Below, one piece after another: positions 8,029 through 18,697 of a DNA stretch of 64,000 nucleotides. A program made the translations under genes and the position numbers. Below the pieces are notes generated by a model that worked only from the letters and a program-made list of their open reading frames with translations, ran no database searches and was not told where the DNA came from. Position 1 is the stretch's first letter. The number at the start of each line of letters is the position of its first letter. Source of the DNA: a bacterium (GTDB lineage: Bacteria; Planctomycetota; UBA1135; UBA2386); assembly GCA_024743115.1 (NCBI GenBank), contig JANSXC010000001.1, positions 429,628 through 493,627 on the forward strand. The letters run 5' to 3'.

Positions 8029-9099
8029 CTACTGCAGCAGCGCCACGGCCGCGTTGCTCAGCACGAAGCCACCGGGCGCATTCGGATCGAGCGCCGCGGT
8101 CTGAGACGTGAACAGCACCCCGGGGAAGCCGGCCGGCAGCGCGAGCGGCGTCGAACCGGCGCCGGTCGGATCGAGCGTGATGATGCTGTGGTTCACCGCG
8201 CCGAGCAGCGGCAGGTAGAAGTTGCACGCCGGCAGCAGCGGGAAGCCGACCGGATCCCAGTTGAGCGCGAGCAGGTTGGCCGCGAGCTGGTTGGGCGGGC
8301 CATCGGCCTGCGTGAGCAGCGGGCTCGTGCCGCCGATGGGCAGGCCGACCCAGGTGTGCGAGAACGTGTTGCTGCCGACGGGGCAACCGGTGCCGAACGT
8401 CGTCGCCTCGCCGCGGGTCAGGAACGTGACCTCGAGCACGGGCGGGTTGCCGCGCCCGTTGCCGTTCTCGCGCGAGTCGAAGCGCCGGGCCGCGAGCGCC
8501 TGCGTCTCGTCGGTCTTGAGCAGCCAGCCGAAGTTCTGCGTCGGGTTGTCGACCCAGCTCTGCACGTCCGCTCGCGAGGCCGCGGTGGTCGTCGTCGTGA
8601 CCATGCCTGCGGCAGGCGCCGAGAACTCGAACGAGTTCGTGGCCGCGAAGTCGCCGCCGGCATTGCTCCAGTTCACGCCGGGGAAGAACGTGTTGATCCA
8701 CGTAGCGTCGCCGGTCGTTGCGACGCCGCCCGCGCCGCCGCCGCCCTGGCCGCCGGTCGGTGTGCTCGTGCCTTCGCCCCAGTCCGACAGGACGCGGTGC
8801 GCGGTCATGTCGAGCGGCAGGTTGCCGGGGGCCTGCGCTACGTTGAGGGTCAGCCGGGTCGAGACGATGCGCGCGCCGACCGGGATGCGCGATGCGACGT
8901 CGAACCATAGGAGTCCTCGCCGCTTGGCGTCAGCGCTCTGGCCGGTGACGCCGACGTAGATCCCGAGTGCGGCGCCGGCCGCCACCGTGCCGGTCGAACT
9001 CTCGTACAGCGTGCAGTCGCGAGCCGCCTGGAAGGACAGCGTGGTTTGTGCGAGGGCGGGAACGAGCAGCAGGCTCACGGCGGCGAGTGGGCGGATCAT
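8029..9099 (-). CDS. DNRLRE domain secreted protein (copy 1 of a tandem pair)
   Basis: The start is ATG 9099 (MIRPLAAVSLLLVP), giving a signal peptide that ends at ALAQ. The protein has 356 residues. It shares the DNRLRE-like region (RRGLLWFDVASRIP, STRLTLNVAQ, DWGEGTSTP, DVQSWVDNPTQNFGWLLKTDE) and the C-terminal module with the downstream paralogue, so the pair arose by tandem duplication. A Gly/Thr-rich insert lies around residue 115-125. It is the farthest-upstream gene on this strand before a gap of 86 bp to the acyl-CoA synthetase gene, and could start the surface/cytochrome operon. The exact function is unknown; such domains are usually structural parts of surface proteins. Confidence 0.85.
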   Translation of the reverse strand: MIRPLAAVSLLLVPALAQTTLSFQAARDCTLYESSTGTVAAGAALGIYVGVTGQSADAKRRGLLWFDVASRIPVGARIVSTRLTLNVAQAPGNLPLDMTAHRVLSDWGEGTSTPTGGQGGGGAGGVATTGDATWINTFFPGVNWSNAGGDFAATNSFEFSAPAAGMVTTTTTAASRADVQSWVDNPTQNFGWLLKTDETQALAARRFDSRENGNGRGNPPVLEVTFLTRGEATTFGTGCPVGSNTFSHTWVGLPIGGTSPLLTQADGPPNQLAANLLALNWDPVGFPLLPACNFYLPLLGAVNHSIITLDPTGAGSTPLALPAGFPGVLFTSQTAALDPNAPGGFVLSNAAVALLQ

Positions 9100-9170
9100 C
9101 GGCGTGGCAAGATAGCGCACGCTGGCCGATCCGTGTGGCTGCCGGACCGGACCGGTGGGTATTTTCCCGA

Positions 9171-9182
9171 GGGGCTGGCCCC
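9171..9182 (-). terminator. Weak hairpin after the acyl-CoA synthetase gene
   Basis: GGGGC-TG-GCCCC forms a 5-bp stem starting 3 bp after the stop codon at 9186-9188. No U-tract follows on the transcript, so a rho-independent function is uncertain. The same 14-mer (GGGGCTGGCCCCGA) recurs at 59826-59839 in a non-coding stretch. Confidence 0.25.
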
Positions 9183-9185
9183 GAG

Positions 9186-11345
9186 TCAGAGCAGGGCGCG
9201 CACGTCGACGGCCACCGCGCCGTGGTCGTAGGCGAACAGCGGATTGATCTCGAGTTCGACCACCTCGGGGTTGCTCATCGCGCAGCGCGCGACCGCCATG
9301 ATCACGTCGATGACCGCTTCACGGTCGACGGCCGGGCTGCCGCGATGGCCCTTGAGCAGGCGGGCGCCGCGCAGTTCTGCGAGCATGCGCTTGGCGTCGG
9401 CGCGTTGGATCGGCAGCATCCGCAGCGTGATGTCGTTGAGTACTTCGACTGCTGTGCCGCCGAGGCCGACGACGATCACGCCGCCGTATTGTGGGTCCTT
9501 CTTGTAGCCGACCAGCAGTTCGACGACGGGTTTCGGCAGCGCCGGGACGACGAGCACGCCCTTCTGGTCCGGAACGACCCCCCGCTTCTGGCAGTAGACG
9601 CGGACGTTGTCGGTGATCTCGTCGAACGCCGCGCCGGTTGCCGCCGCGGTGACACCGACCTTTACGCCGCCCGCTTCCGTCTTGTGCAGCACGCCGCCGG
9701 CGACGCACTTGAGCGCGACCTTGCCGCCGATCGCCTGCGCCGCCGCTGCGGCAGCCTCGCGGGACTCGCACAGCGTGCCCTGCACGATTGCGGCGCCGTA
9801 GCCGGCGATGAGGTCGCGCGCCTCCGTCTCGAGCAGCACGCGTCGTTCGGCCTCGCGCAGCGCGCTCATGCCCGGCCACTGCTGACCGGGAGGTGGTGGC
9901 GTGCCGCGCCGGCGGTCGAGTTGGCGGCCGCGCTCCGTGAGCGCCGCGGCGCAGCGCGCGGCGACCTCGATCGATGTTACGACGGGCACGCCCGCCTGAC
10001 GCAGGACGTCGAGCGGCTCGCTCGGGGTGTCGGCATAGAGGCTGTAGATCACGACCGCGCGGCGATGCCGTCGCGAGCTCTCGACGATCGCCTGAGCCGC
10101 GGCGACCTCACGCGGCAGCAGCTCGGTGGCGAAGCGCTGGTGGTAGCCGCCGAAGAGGCCCACGACGAACACGGTCGACACGTTCTCGTCGTGCATGAGT
10201 TGCTCGACGCAGCGTGCGAACATCATCGGATCCTGGTCCGCGGTGCCGGCGAGGTCGATGGGATTCGCAGGCGGCGTCGTCGCGCCGAGCGTGCGCTGCA
10301 GCTCGACCGCGGTCACGCTCGACAGCTCGGCGAGCGGTGCGCCGAACGTCTGCAGCGCGTCGGTCGCAAGCGTGCCGTGACCGCCGCCGTCGGTGAGGAT
10401 CGCGATGCTGCGGTAGTTGCCGCGAACGGGCTGGCTCGCGAGCGTCTCCGAGACGTGCAGCAGTTCGTCGGTGCGGCGCACCTGCACGATGCCGCTCTGT
10501 TTGAGCCCGGCGCGGAACACCGGGTACGAACCCGCGAGTGCGCCCGTGTGCGAACGGGCGGCCGCGCGGCCCCGCACCGAACGCCCGCCTTTCAGAAGCA
10601 CCACGGGCTTCTTCGCCGTGACCCGCGCGGCCGTCTCGAGGAACTTCTGGCCCTGACGGAAGCCTTCGACGTACATCGCGATCGCGGCGGTGTCCGGGTC
10701 GTCGCCGAGGTACTCGAGATACTCGTCGAACCGCAGATCCGTCTCGTTGCCGACTCCGATGACGAGGGAGAAGCCCGCGCGCGTGCGGCGCCGGGCCTCG
10801 GTGAGCAACTGCAGCGTCACGTTGCCGCTCTGGCCGAGCAGCGCGATGCGGCCGGCGGGCACGTCGGGCACGCCGATGAGGTCGAGGCCGATGTGAGGGT
10901 TGAGGATGCCCGACGTGTTGGGGCCGACGACCCGTACGCCCGTGCGCTGCACGATGTCACGTACGCGGGCTTCGAGTTCTTCGCCGGCGCCACCGCTCTC
11001 GCGGAAACCGAGCGCGAGCACGATCGCGCCCGCGATGCCGCGATCCGCGCACTCCTCGAGCACGGTCGGGACCGTTTGCGCCGGCGTGCAGATCAGCGCC
11101 GCGTCGAGTTCACCTGCGGCCTCGGCGATCGAGCGCTGGAGCGTGACGCCGTGCACCGTGCCGCCCTTCGGATTGACGCCCTGGATCTCGCCCGCGAAGC
11201 CGCCATGGCGCAGCGCCGCGATGGCCTGGTTGCCGCGTTTCGTGGGATCCTCGGACGCGCCGATCACGACGACGCCGCGCGGTCGGAAGATCCGCTCGAG
11301 GGGTGAGCGGTCGTCGGTTCGCGAATGGCTCGGGGCTTCGCTCAC
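9186..11345 (-). CDS. NDP-forming acyl-CoA (acetyl-CoA) synthetase, single-chain alpha-beta fusion
   Basis: The protein has 719 residues with a GTG start. It contains, in order, a CoA-binding Rossmann domain (about 15-115: RGVVVIGASED, GVNPKGG), two succinyl-CoA-synthetase-like ligase domains (about 150-430; IALLGQSGNV, and the phospho-His candidate in SHTGALAGS), and a C-terminal ATP-grasp domain (about 490-719; GKVALKCVAGGVLHKTEAGGV, ELEINPLFAY). This is the standard order of ADP-forming acetyl/acyl-CoA synthetases, which interconvert acyl-CoA plus ADP and Pi with acid plus ATP. It is cytosolic. The enoyl-CoA hydratase gene lies 36 bp upstream on the same strand, which suggests an acyl-CoA degradation or fermentation unit. 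The acyl substrate cannot be read from the sequence. Confidence 0.9.
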   Translation of the reverse strand: MSEAPSHSRTDDRSPLERIFRPRGVVVIGASEDPTKRGNQAIAALRHGGFAGEIQGVNPKGGTVHGVTLQRSIAEAAGELDAALICTPAQTVPTVLEECADRGIAGAIVLALGFRESGGAGEELEARVRDIVQRTGVRVVGPNTSGILNPHIGLDLIGVPDVPAGRIALLGQSGNVTLQLLTEARRRTRAGFSLVIGVGNETDLRFDEYLEYLGDDPDTAAIAMYVEGFRQGQKFLETAARVTAKKPVVLLKGGRSVRGRAAARSHTGALAGSYPVFRAGLKQSGIVQVRRTDELLHVSETLASQPVRGNYRSIAILTDGGGHGTLATDALQTFGAPLAELSSVTAVELQRTLGATTPPANPIDLAGTADQDPMMFARCVEQLMHDENVSTVFVVGLFGGYHQRFATELLPREVAAAQAIVESSRRHRRAVVIYSLYADTPSEPLDVLRQAGVPVVTSIEVAARCAAALTERGRQLDRRRGTPPPPGQQWPGMSALREAERRVLLETEARDLIAGYGAAIVQGTLCESREAAAAAAQAIGGKVALKCVAGGVLHKTEAGGVKVGVTAAATGAAFDEITDNVRVYCQKRGVVPDQKGVLVVPALPKPVVELLVGYKKDPQYGGVIVVGLGGTAVEVLNDITLRMLPIQRADAKRMLAELRGARLLKGHRGSPAVDREAVIDVIMAVARCAMSNPEVVELEINPLFAYDHGAVAVDVRALL

Positions 11346-11381
11346 GGTTGGTGTGGCGCGGACTGGCGATGGGGGAGAACG

Positions 11382-12158
11382 TCACTCGCCGCGGAACTGC
11401 GGCTCGCGTCGTTCGGCAAACGCCGCCACGCCTTCGCGCCAGTCGGCAGTGCCCATGCAGTCGAGCAACGCGGCGGCCTCGGCGGCAAGGGTCTCATCGA
11501 ACGTTCGCGGCACGGGCCTTAGCAGTTGCTTGAGATGCGCGACGGATCGCGGGGCCTTGCTCGCGACCTCGTCCGCGATCGCGAGCGCATGGTCGAGGAC
11601 CTCGTTCGCGGGGCGCGCGGTGCCGAACAGGCCGAGTTCGACCGCGCGGTCGCCCGAGAAGAACGGGCACCGCAGGAGCAGGTCGCGGGCGGTCGCGAGC
11701 CCGACGCGGGCGGGCAGCGTCGCGGTGACGCCGCCACCCACGAACGTGCCGAGGCCGAGTTCCGGGAACCGCAGTTTGGCCGCGCTCGCCACGACGCCGA
11801 GGTCACAGGCGAGCGCCAGTTCGAGTCCGGCGCCGATCGCATGCCCGTTGATGGCCGCGATTACGGGCAGGCGCGAGGAGACGATGGCATTGGCCGCGCG
11901 CTGGCCCAGTTCGACGTAGGCGCGGCGCGCATCGTCAGCGCGCGCGTCCTCGCCATGGGTTTTGAGATCGGCGCCGACGCAGAACGCCCGCTCGGCGCCG
12001 GTAATTACAACTGCCCGGAGCGCGGAGTCTGCGGCTGCGCCGGCGAGGGCGGCGAGCAGCCGTTCGTAGAGCTCCTCGCTGACCGCATTGAGCCGATCGG
12101 GACGATTGAGCGTGAGTACGAGAACGCGATCGTGTCGCGCCTCCAGCACGGTTGGCAT
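11382..12158 (-). CDS. Enoyl-CoA hydratase/isomerase (crotonase superfamily)
   Basis: The protein has 258 residues, the normal length for the family. Crotonase features are present: LTLNRPDRLNAV near the N-terminus, the oxyanion-hole segment AFCVGADL, NGHAIGAGLELALACD, and FPELGLGTFVGGG. Both glutamates that act as acid/base in hydratases are kept (one in GLELAL, one in FPELGL), so true hydratase activity is likely. It acts in the cytosol on enoyl-CoA thioesters of fatty-acid, branched-chain or aromatic catabolism. It is transcribed away from sdhCAB and just ahead of the acyl-CoA synthetase, probably as one operon. The precise substrate is unknown. Confidence 0.9.
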   Translation of the reverse strand: MPTVLEARHDRVLVLTLNRPDRLNAVSEELYERLLAALAGAAADSALRAVVITGAERAFCVGADLKTHGEDARADDARRAYVELGQRAANAIVSSRLPVIAAINGHAIGAGLELALACDLGVVASAAKLRFPELGLGTFVGGGVTATLPARVGLATARDLLLRCPFFSGDRAVELGLFGTARPANEVLDHALAIADEVASKAPRSVAHLKQLLRPVPRTFDETLAAEAAALLDCMGTADWREGVAAFAERREPQFRGE

Positions 12159-12292
12159 TGCCCGGAATCATGCCGCTCGGTGCGGGGCGAGTCATCAGCG
12201 TCGCCGCGAAAGGCAGTGCCGCGGTGGGCGGCGAAGGTGCACGAAACCGCTGTTGCTTTCTGGCGAGCCCAGGCCGATTCTCCTCCAGCAAC

Positions 12293-12975
12293 ATGAACTG
12301 GATGTTGGACTACTGGCGGTCGTCCATCGGCGGCAAGGTGACGATGGCGATCACCGGGCTGTTGCTCTTCGGGTTCCTCGTCGGGCACCTGGCGGGCAAC
12401 CTGCTGTTGCTGTCGGGCCCCGAGGCCATGAACGAGTATGCCGCGTTCCTCAAGAGTAAGGGCGCGCTCCTGTGGGTGGTCCGCTGTGGACTGCTCGCGG
12501 TCTTCGTGCTCCATGTGATCACCGGCATCCGGCTCGCGCGCGAGAACCGGAACGCGCGGCCGATTGCCTACGCGCGCCCGGACACGATCCAGGCGTCACT
12601 CGCGTCGCGCTCGATGGTCTTCACGGGGCTGTCGACGCTGGTCTTCGTCGTCTACCACCTGCTGCACTTCACGGTCGGGGTGACGAACCCCGAGCATTTC
12701 ACGATGGAGACCTCTGCGGGCGGCCACAACGTCTACGGCATGGTGACGGCGAGTTTCTCCGTCGTGGGCATCGCGCTCGCCTACGTCGCTTTCCAGGTCG
12801 TCCTGTTCTTTCACCTCGCGCACGGCGTGCAGAGCCTGGCTCACACGCTCGGTCTGCACCATGAACGCTTCACCCCGATGATCAAGACCGCTTCGGTCGG
12901 TGTCGCCGCGCTCATCACGGGCGGCAACATCTTCCTCGTCCTGTCGGTGCTACTCGGCATCGTGGAGGTGCAGTC

Positions 12976-12979
<4 letters not shown>
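12293..12979 (+). CDS. sdhC: Succinate dehydrogenase cytochrome b subunit
   Basis: The start is ATG 12293 (MNWMLDYW); longer in-frame readings back to 12152 look non-coding and antisense to the hydratase. The protein has 228 residues with five hydrophobic segments, as in the single-subunit diheme b558-type anchors of Bacillus, Bacteroidetes and many other bacteria. Conserved landmarks include [41 protein letters not shown] and [10 protein letters not shown], which contain the His residues that can ligate heme b. The stop overlaps the sdhA start by 4 bp. It anchors the dehydrogenase in the membrane and passes electrons to quinone. Confidence 0.92.
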
Positions 12980-14891
<1,912 letters not shown>

Positions 14892-14895
<4 letters not shown>

Positions 14896-15653
14896 AGGTC
14901 GTTCTGCATATCTGGCGCCAGTCCCGTCCGAGCACGTCGCAGGACTTCGGGCAGGACGGCAAGATGGTTCGCTACGAGCTCGACGACGTGTCGGCCGACA
15001 TGTCGTTCCTCGAGATGCTGGACATCCTCAACGAACGGCTGACGGCCAAGGGCGAAGAGCCCGTCGCGTTCGATCACGACTGTCGCGAAGGCATCTGCGG
15101 CACGTGCAGTCTGATGATCAACGGCCGCCCGCACGGTCCCGAGCGCGGTACGACCGCTTGTCAGCTGCACATGCGCAGCTTTCAGGACGGTTCCGAGATC
15201 TGGATCGAACCGTGGCGCGCCAAGAGCTTCCCGGTTCTGCGGGATCTGGTGGTCGATCGCGGCGCGTTCGATCGCGTCGTGCAGGCCGGCGCGTTCATCT
15301 CCGTCAACACCGGCGCCGCGGTCGACGCGAACGCGATGCCCGTCCCGAAGGCCGATGCGGACAAAGCGTTCGACGCCGCCACCTGCATCGGCTGCGGCGC
15401 CTGCGTCGCGGCGTGCAAGAACGCGAGCGCGATGCTGTTTGCCGGCGCCAAGGTCTCGCACTTCCTGCACTTGCCCCAGGGCCAGGCGGAACGCGACCGC
15501 CGCGTGCTGAACCTCGTCGAGACGATGGACAAGGAAGGCTTCGGCAACTGCACCAACCAATACGAGTGCGAAGCCGCGTGCCCCAAGGAGATCCCGGTGC
15601 GCGTGATCGCGGACATGAACCGCGAGTACAACCGCGCGCGCATCAAGAGCTGA
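14892..15653 (+). CDS. sdhB: Succinate dehydrogenase/fumarate reductase iron-sulfur subunit
   Basis: The protein has 253 residues. The N-terminal ferredoxin domain carries the [2Fe-2S] ligands in CREGICGTC plus a later Cys (TTAC). The C-terminal domain holds the [4Fe-4S] motif [11 protein letters not shown] and the [3Fe-4S] motif [12 protein letters not shown]. It is the electron relay between the flavoprotein and the membrane cytochrome b. It is the last gene of sdhCAB, and the convergent esterase gene begins its 3' end only 69 bp away. No clear terminator is seen in that short gap. Confidence 0.95.
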
Positions 15654-15722
15654 GCCGGCTCGCGCCCGTGCGTCGGGCGTTCGGCGCAGGCCCTCAGCGC
15701 GCGGGCCTCTCAGTGCGGCCCC

Positions 15723-17042
15723 TCAGTGCGCGGGCACGCGCGCGACGAACTGCAGCTTCGGGTCCGGGTGCAGGCTCGTGCGCAGCAGCGTTTCTAGCCG
15801 ACGCTCGACCTTCCCCTTGAACGTCTGCTTGCCGTTGACGGTCACGGTGACCTCCTTGTCGAGGTCGACCATGCGTTCGTCGAGCAGCACGTAGAGATCC
15901 TTGGTGTCTTGCTTCGTCGTGATCGTGATCGCGTTCTTCTTGCGGTCGAGGTCGGCTTCGACGATTGCGTTCTTCACCGGCTTCTCCCAGTAGAGCCAGT
16001 AGAACTGGCGCTTCCAGTCGAGCACGGGTTGCCAGACGATGCGTTCGGGGATCGGGTTTCTGACCTTGTCGGCGATCTTCGCGAGGTGTGCGGGGTAGCC
16101 GCCCGGCGGCGAGCCGTGGCCGCGGTTGTGGACCTCCCAGTAGTCGTGCGCGAAGCCGCCCCAGCGCTGCTGGGCCTCGCCGAGCAGCTTCACGGCGAAC
16201 TGATTGGGGGCCGGCGGCACCTGCTGGTCGTCCGTGCTTTGATAACACGACACGTACACGTTGCGTAGGCTGGGGATCACGCCCTCGATCACGTCGATGA
16301 TCGGCGAACCCGGCGCGCGGCGGATCGGCGTCGGCGCGCCCGCGCTCGGGGCGACGGCGGCGACGCGGTCGGCGTGGTGCGCGCCGAGCGTCCAGCTGCC
16401 GTAACCACCCATGCTGTGGCCGACGAAGTAGACGTGGTCGGGATCGATCTTCCAGGTGCGCAGCGCGCAGTCGACGAGCTCGAGCACGAACTCCTCGCTG
16501 CCGGAGTCCGTCCAGCCGCACTCGGTGCGCTCGAGCACCTGGGGCGCGATCATCACCCAGCCGAGCTTGCTGAGCGCGGGCCCGTAGGCTCCGGCCGCCG
16601 GTCCGGCGTCGCCCGAGCCGACGCCACCACCGTGCATTGCGATCGCGAGGCCCTTGGGTTTCTTGCCCTTGTAGCCGCCGACGATGTACCGGCCGGTTGC
16701 GCCGTCGAAGAACAGGTTGTCGCCCGACTTCTCGAGCTTCTTGCCCTTCTTCCAGAACTTGCCGAGCTTCTTCTTCCAGCTCGCGACATCGCGCGCGGAC
16801 AGTGCCGGCACGTTGGCGATCGGCGCGAGCAGTTCCTCGCCGGCTGCGAAGCCCTCGGGCCGCTGGTGGTCGAGCGCGAGGTAACGCTTGACGAGGTCGT
16901 CGAGCTTGCGCCCGGATGGCGGGCGGTTCTGCGCGGTGATCGTGCCGGTAGTCGCCGTGGTCATGGCGAGCAGTGCGGCGAGCCCCGCGGCCGGCAGCGG
17001 GGAGAAGCGCGTCGGCGCGCTGGTGGGGATGGGGGTCTTCAT
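15723..17042 (-). CDS. Secreted alpha/beta-hydrolase, esterase/PHB-depolymerase-like
   Basis: The start is ATG 17042, preceded by GGAGAG at good spacing; a GTG at 17054 is an alternative. The 439-residue protein has a signal peptide, a Lys-rich helical stretch (about 85-105: KKLGKFWKKGKKL), and then a hydrolase domain. It contains an oxyanion strand AIAMHGGGVGSGD, the nucleophile elbow GHSMGGYGSW, and a late His in VHNRGHGSPPGG that could complete the triad. The C-terminal 90 residues are a small beta domain common in planctomycete esterases of this type. The substrate is unknown; ester bonds in polysaccharides or polyesters are possible. It is 120 bp downstream of mgtE on the same strand and probably separately expressed. 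Confidence 0.8.
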   Translation of the reverse strand: MKTPIPTSAPTRFSPLPAAGLAALLAMTTATTGTITAQNRPPSGRKLDDLVKRYLALDHQRPEGFAAGEELLAPIANVPALSARDVASWKKKLGKFWKKGKKLEKSGDNLFFDGATGRYIVGGYKGKKPKGLAIAMHGGGVGSGDAGPAAGAYGPALSKLGWVMIAPQVLERTECGWTDSGSEEFVLELVDCALRTWKIDPDHVYFVGHSMGGYGSWTLGAHHADRVAAVAPSAGAPTPIRRAPGSPIIDVIEGVIPSLRNVYVSCYQSTDDQQVPPAPNQFAVKLLGEAQQRWGGFAHDYWEVHNRGHGSPPGGYPAHLAKIADKVRNPIPERIVWQPVLDWKRQFYWLYWEKPVKNAIVEADLDRKKNAITITTKQDTKDLYVLLDERMVDLDKEVTVTVNGKQTFKGKVERRLETLLRTSLHPDPKLQFVARVPAH

Positions 17043-17161
17043 GGCTCTCTCCACGGGAACGCGATCGTAGTCGCCGTGCTCCCGAGTTGTGCGCGAATCG
17101 ATGATCGCGGTCGGCCCGGGCGGGGAGGATTGCCCGTGGAGCCGTGCCGTCGAAGAGCTCG

Positions 17162-18535
17162 TTACAACAACACGACGACGAAGGTCGCGTAGATCGCAGC
17201 GCCCGTGAAGTCCGCGATCGCGGTCACCGCGGGCGTGCTGATCATTGCCGGGTCGCCGCGCAGTTGTTTGACGACGAGCGGCGTCAGCGCTCCGAGCAGC
17301 GCCGCGGACAGCACGTGCGCGAGCATCGCCAGGCCGATGACGCCGCCGATCAGGCCGAGTCCGGCGGTCGCCTGTTCGGCCCGCAGGCTACCGACGATGA
17401 GTGCGTCGCCGAACGCGATGACCGCGAGCAGCAGCGCCATGATTCCCGCGACCCGCAGCTCCTTCCACACGAACTGTCGCAGCGGCTGCTGGTCGTCCGT
17501 GCCGACCGACAGCGTGCGGATGATCAGTGCACTGGCCTGGGTGCCCACCATGCCGCCCGTTGCCATGACGACCGGGAGCAGGCCGGTCAGTACGCCGCCG
17601 AGGCTGCTCTCGAACGCGGCGATCACGCTCGATGTCACGACGCCGAACACCGCGAGCAGGCAGAGTACCGGCGCTCGACGGCGAACCTGACGCCAGACCG
17701 GTTCGTCGAGGTAGCCGTAGTCGCCCTCCTCGTCGTGGCCCGTGAGGCCCGCCATCTTCTCGAGGTCTTCCTTGGCCTCTTCTTCGACGATGTCGACCGC
17801 GTCGTCGTGCGTGACGATGCCGACGAGCCGGCCGAGTTCGTCGACGACGGGCAGCGCGAGCAGGTCGTAGTCGCGAATGATGTGCGCGGCCTCTTCCTGG
17901 TCGGCTTCGGCCTTCACCGAGACGAGTTCGGTCTTCATCAGGTCGCGCACGAGCGTGTCGTCCCTCGCGATGATCAGATCGCGCAGCGACACGAATCCGA
18001 GCAGCTGCCCCGCGCGGTCGACGACGTAGCTGTAGTAGATCGTCTCCTTCTTCGGCGCCTGTTGCCGCAGCTCGGCGATCGCCTGGCCCGCGGTCAGTGA
18101 CGGGTTGAGCACCGCGTAGTCGGTCGTGAGGAAGGAGCCGACCTGATCCTCACGGAACGTCTCGCGGCGCAGCAGGTCCTCGCGGGCCGCGCTCGGGAGT
18201 AGCGGGATCAAGCGGTCGCGGACGCGTTCGTCGAGGCGTTCGAGGAACTCGGCGCGGTCGTCACTGAGCATCGTGACGAGCACGGCCCGCACGCGCTCGC
18301 GCCCGGCGCCGGTGACGTAGGCCTCCTGCACCTCGGGGTCGAGGTAGTGGAACACGTCACGTTCCAGATCGGCAGGCAGGGCGCCGAGGACGTCTGCGAT
18401 CTCTTCGATCTCGAGCGCGCTGATGATGGCAGCGGCGTCGGTCGGGTGCATCTCCTGCAGCACCGACTGCAGGTCCTCGAGCTTGCCGTCCAGCAGAAGC
18501 TCGCGGACCTCGGGGATCAGCAGGTGGATGCGCAT
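17162..18535 (-). CDS. mgtE: Magnesium transporter MgtE
   Basis: The start is ATG 18535 (MRIHLL); an in-frame start six codons upstream is possible. The 457-residue protein has the full MgtE layout: a cytosolic helical N domain (about 10-115), two CBS domains (about 125-250) that sense Mg2+, a linking helix rich in acidic residues, and five membrane helices (about 285-457). Hallmarks include VVMATGGMVGTQASALIIR in the pore region and GDPAMISTPAVTAIADFTG near the end. It imports Mg2+ at the inner membrane and is gated by cytosolic Mg2+. It diverges from the secreted propeller gene at 18698. Confidence 0.93.
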   Translation of the reverse strand: MRIHLLIPEVRELLLDGKLEDLQSVLQEMHPTDAAAIISALEIEEIADVLGALPADLERDVFHYLDPEVQEAYVTGAGRERVRAVLVTMLSDDRAEFLERLDERVRDRLIPLLPSAAREDLLRRETFREDQVGSFLTTDYAVLNPSLTAGQAIAELRQQAPKKETIYYSYVVDRAGQLLGFVSLRDLIIARDDTLVRDLMKTELVSVKAEADQEEAAHIIRDYDLLALPVVDELGRLVGIVTHDDAVDIVEEEAKEDLEKMAGLTGHDEEGDYGYLDEPVWRQVRRRAPVLCLLAVFGVVTSSVIAAFESSLGGVLTGLLPVVMATGGMVGTQASALIIRTLSVGTDDQQPLRQFVWKELRVAGIMALLLAVIAFGDALIVGSLRAEQATAGLGLIGGVIGLAMLAHVLSAALLGALTPLVVKQLRGDPAMISTPAVTAIADFTGAAIYATFVVVLL

Positions 18536-18697
18536 GACGGGACGGCGCCTCAATACCCGACCGTCCCGCCAGATTCACGAGAACGCTCGCGCGGAATCAG
18601 TCCGCGGTCGGTTGAATGGGCGGGTGGTTCGTGGGCTCGCCCGCGCCACACACCACGGTTCCACCTCGTTCGTAACCCTTCCACTTCCACCCGTTCG

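Noticed and set aside
15690..15735. Short repeats CTCAGTGCG/CTCAGCGCG around the end of the esterase gene
   Set aside because: Three imperfect copies of about 15 bp look like local slippage; there is no array structure or known site.
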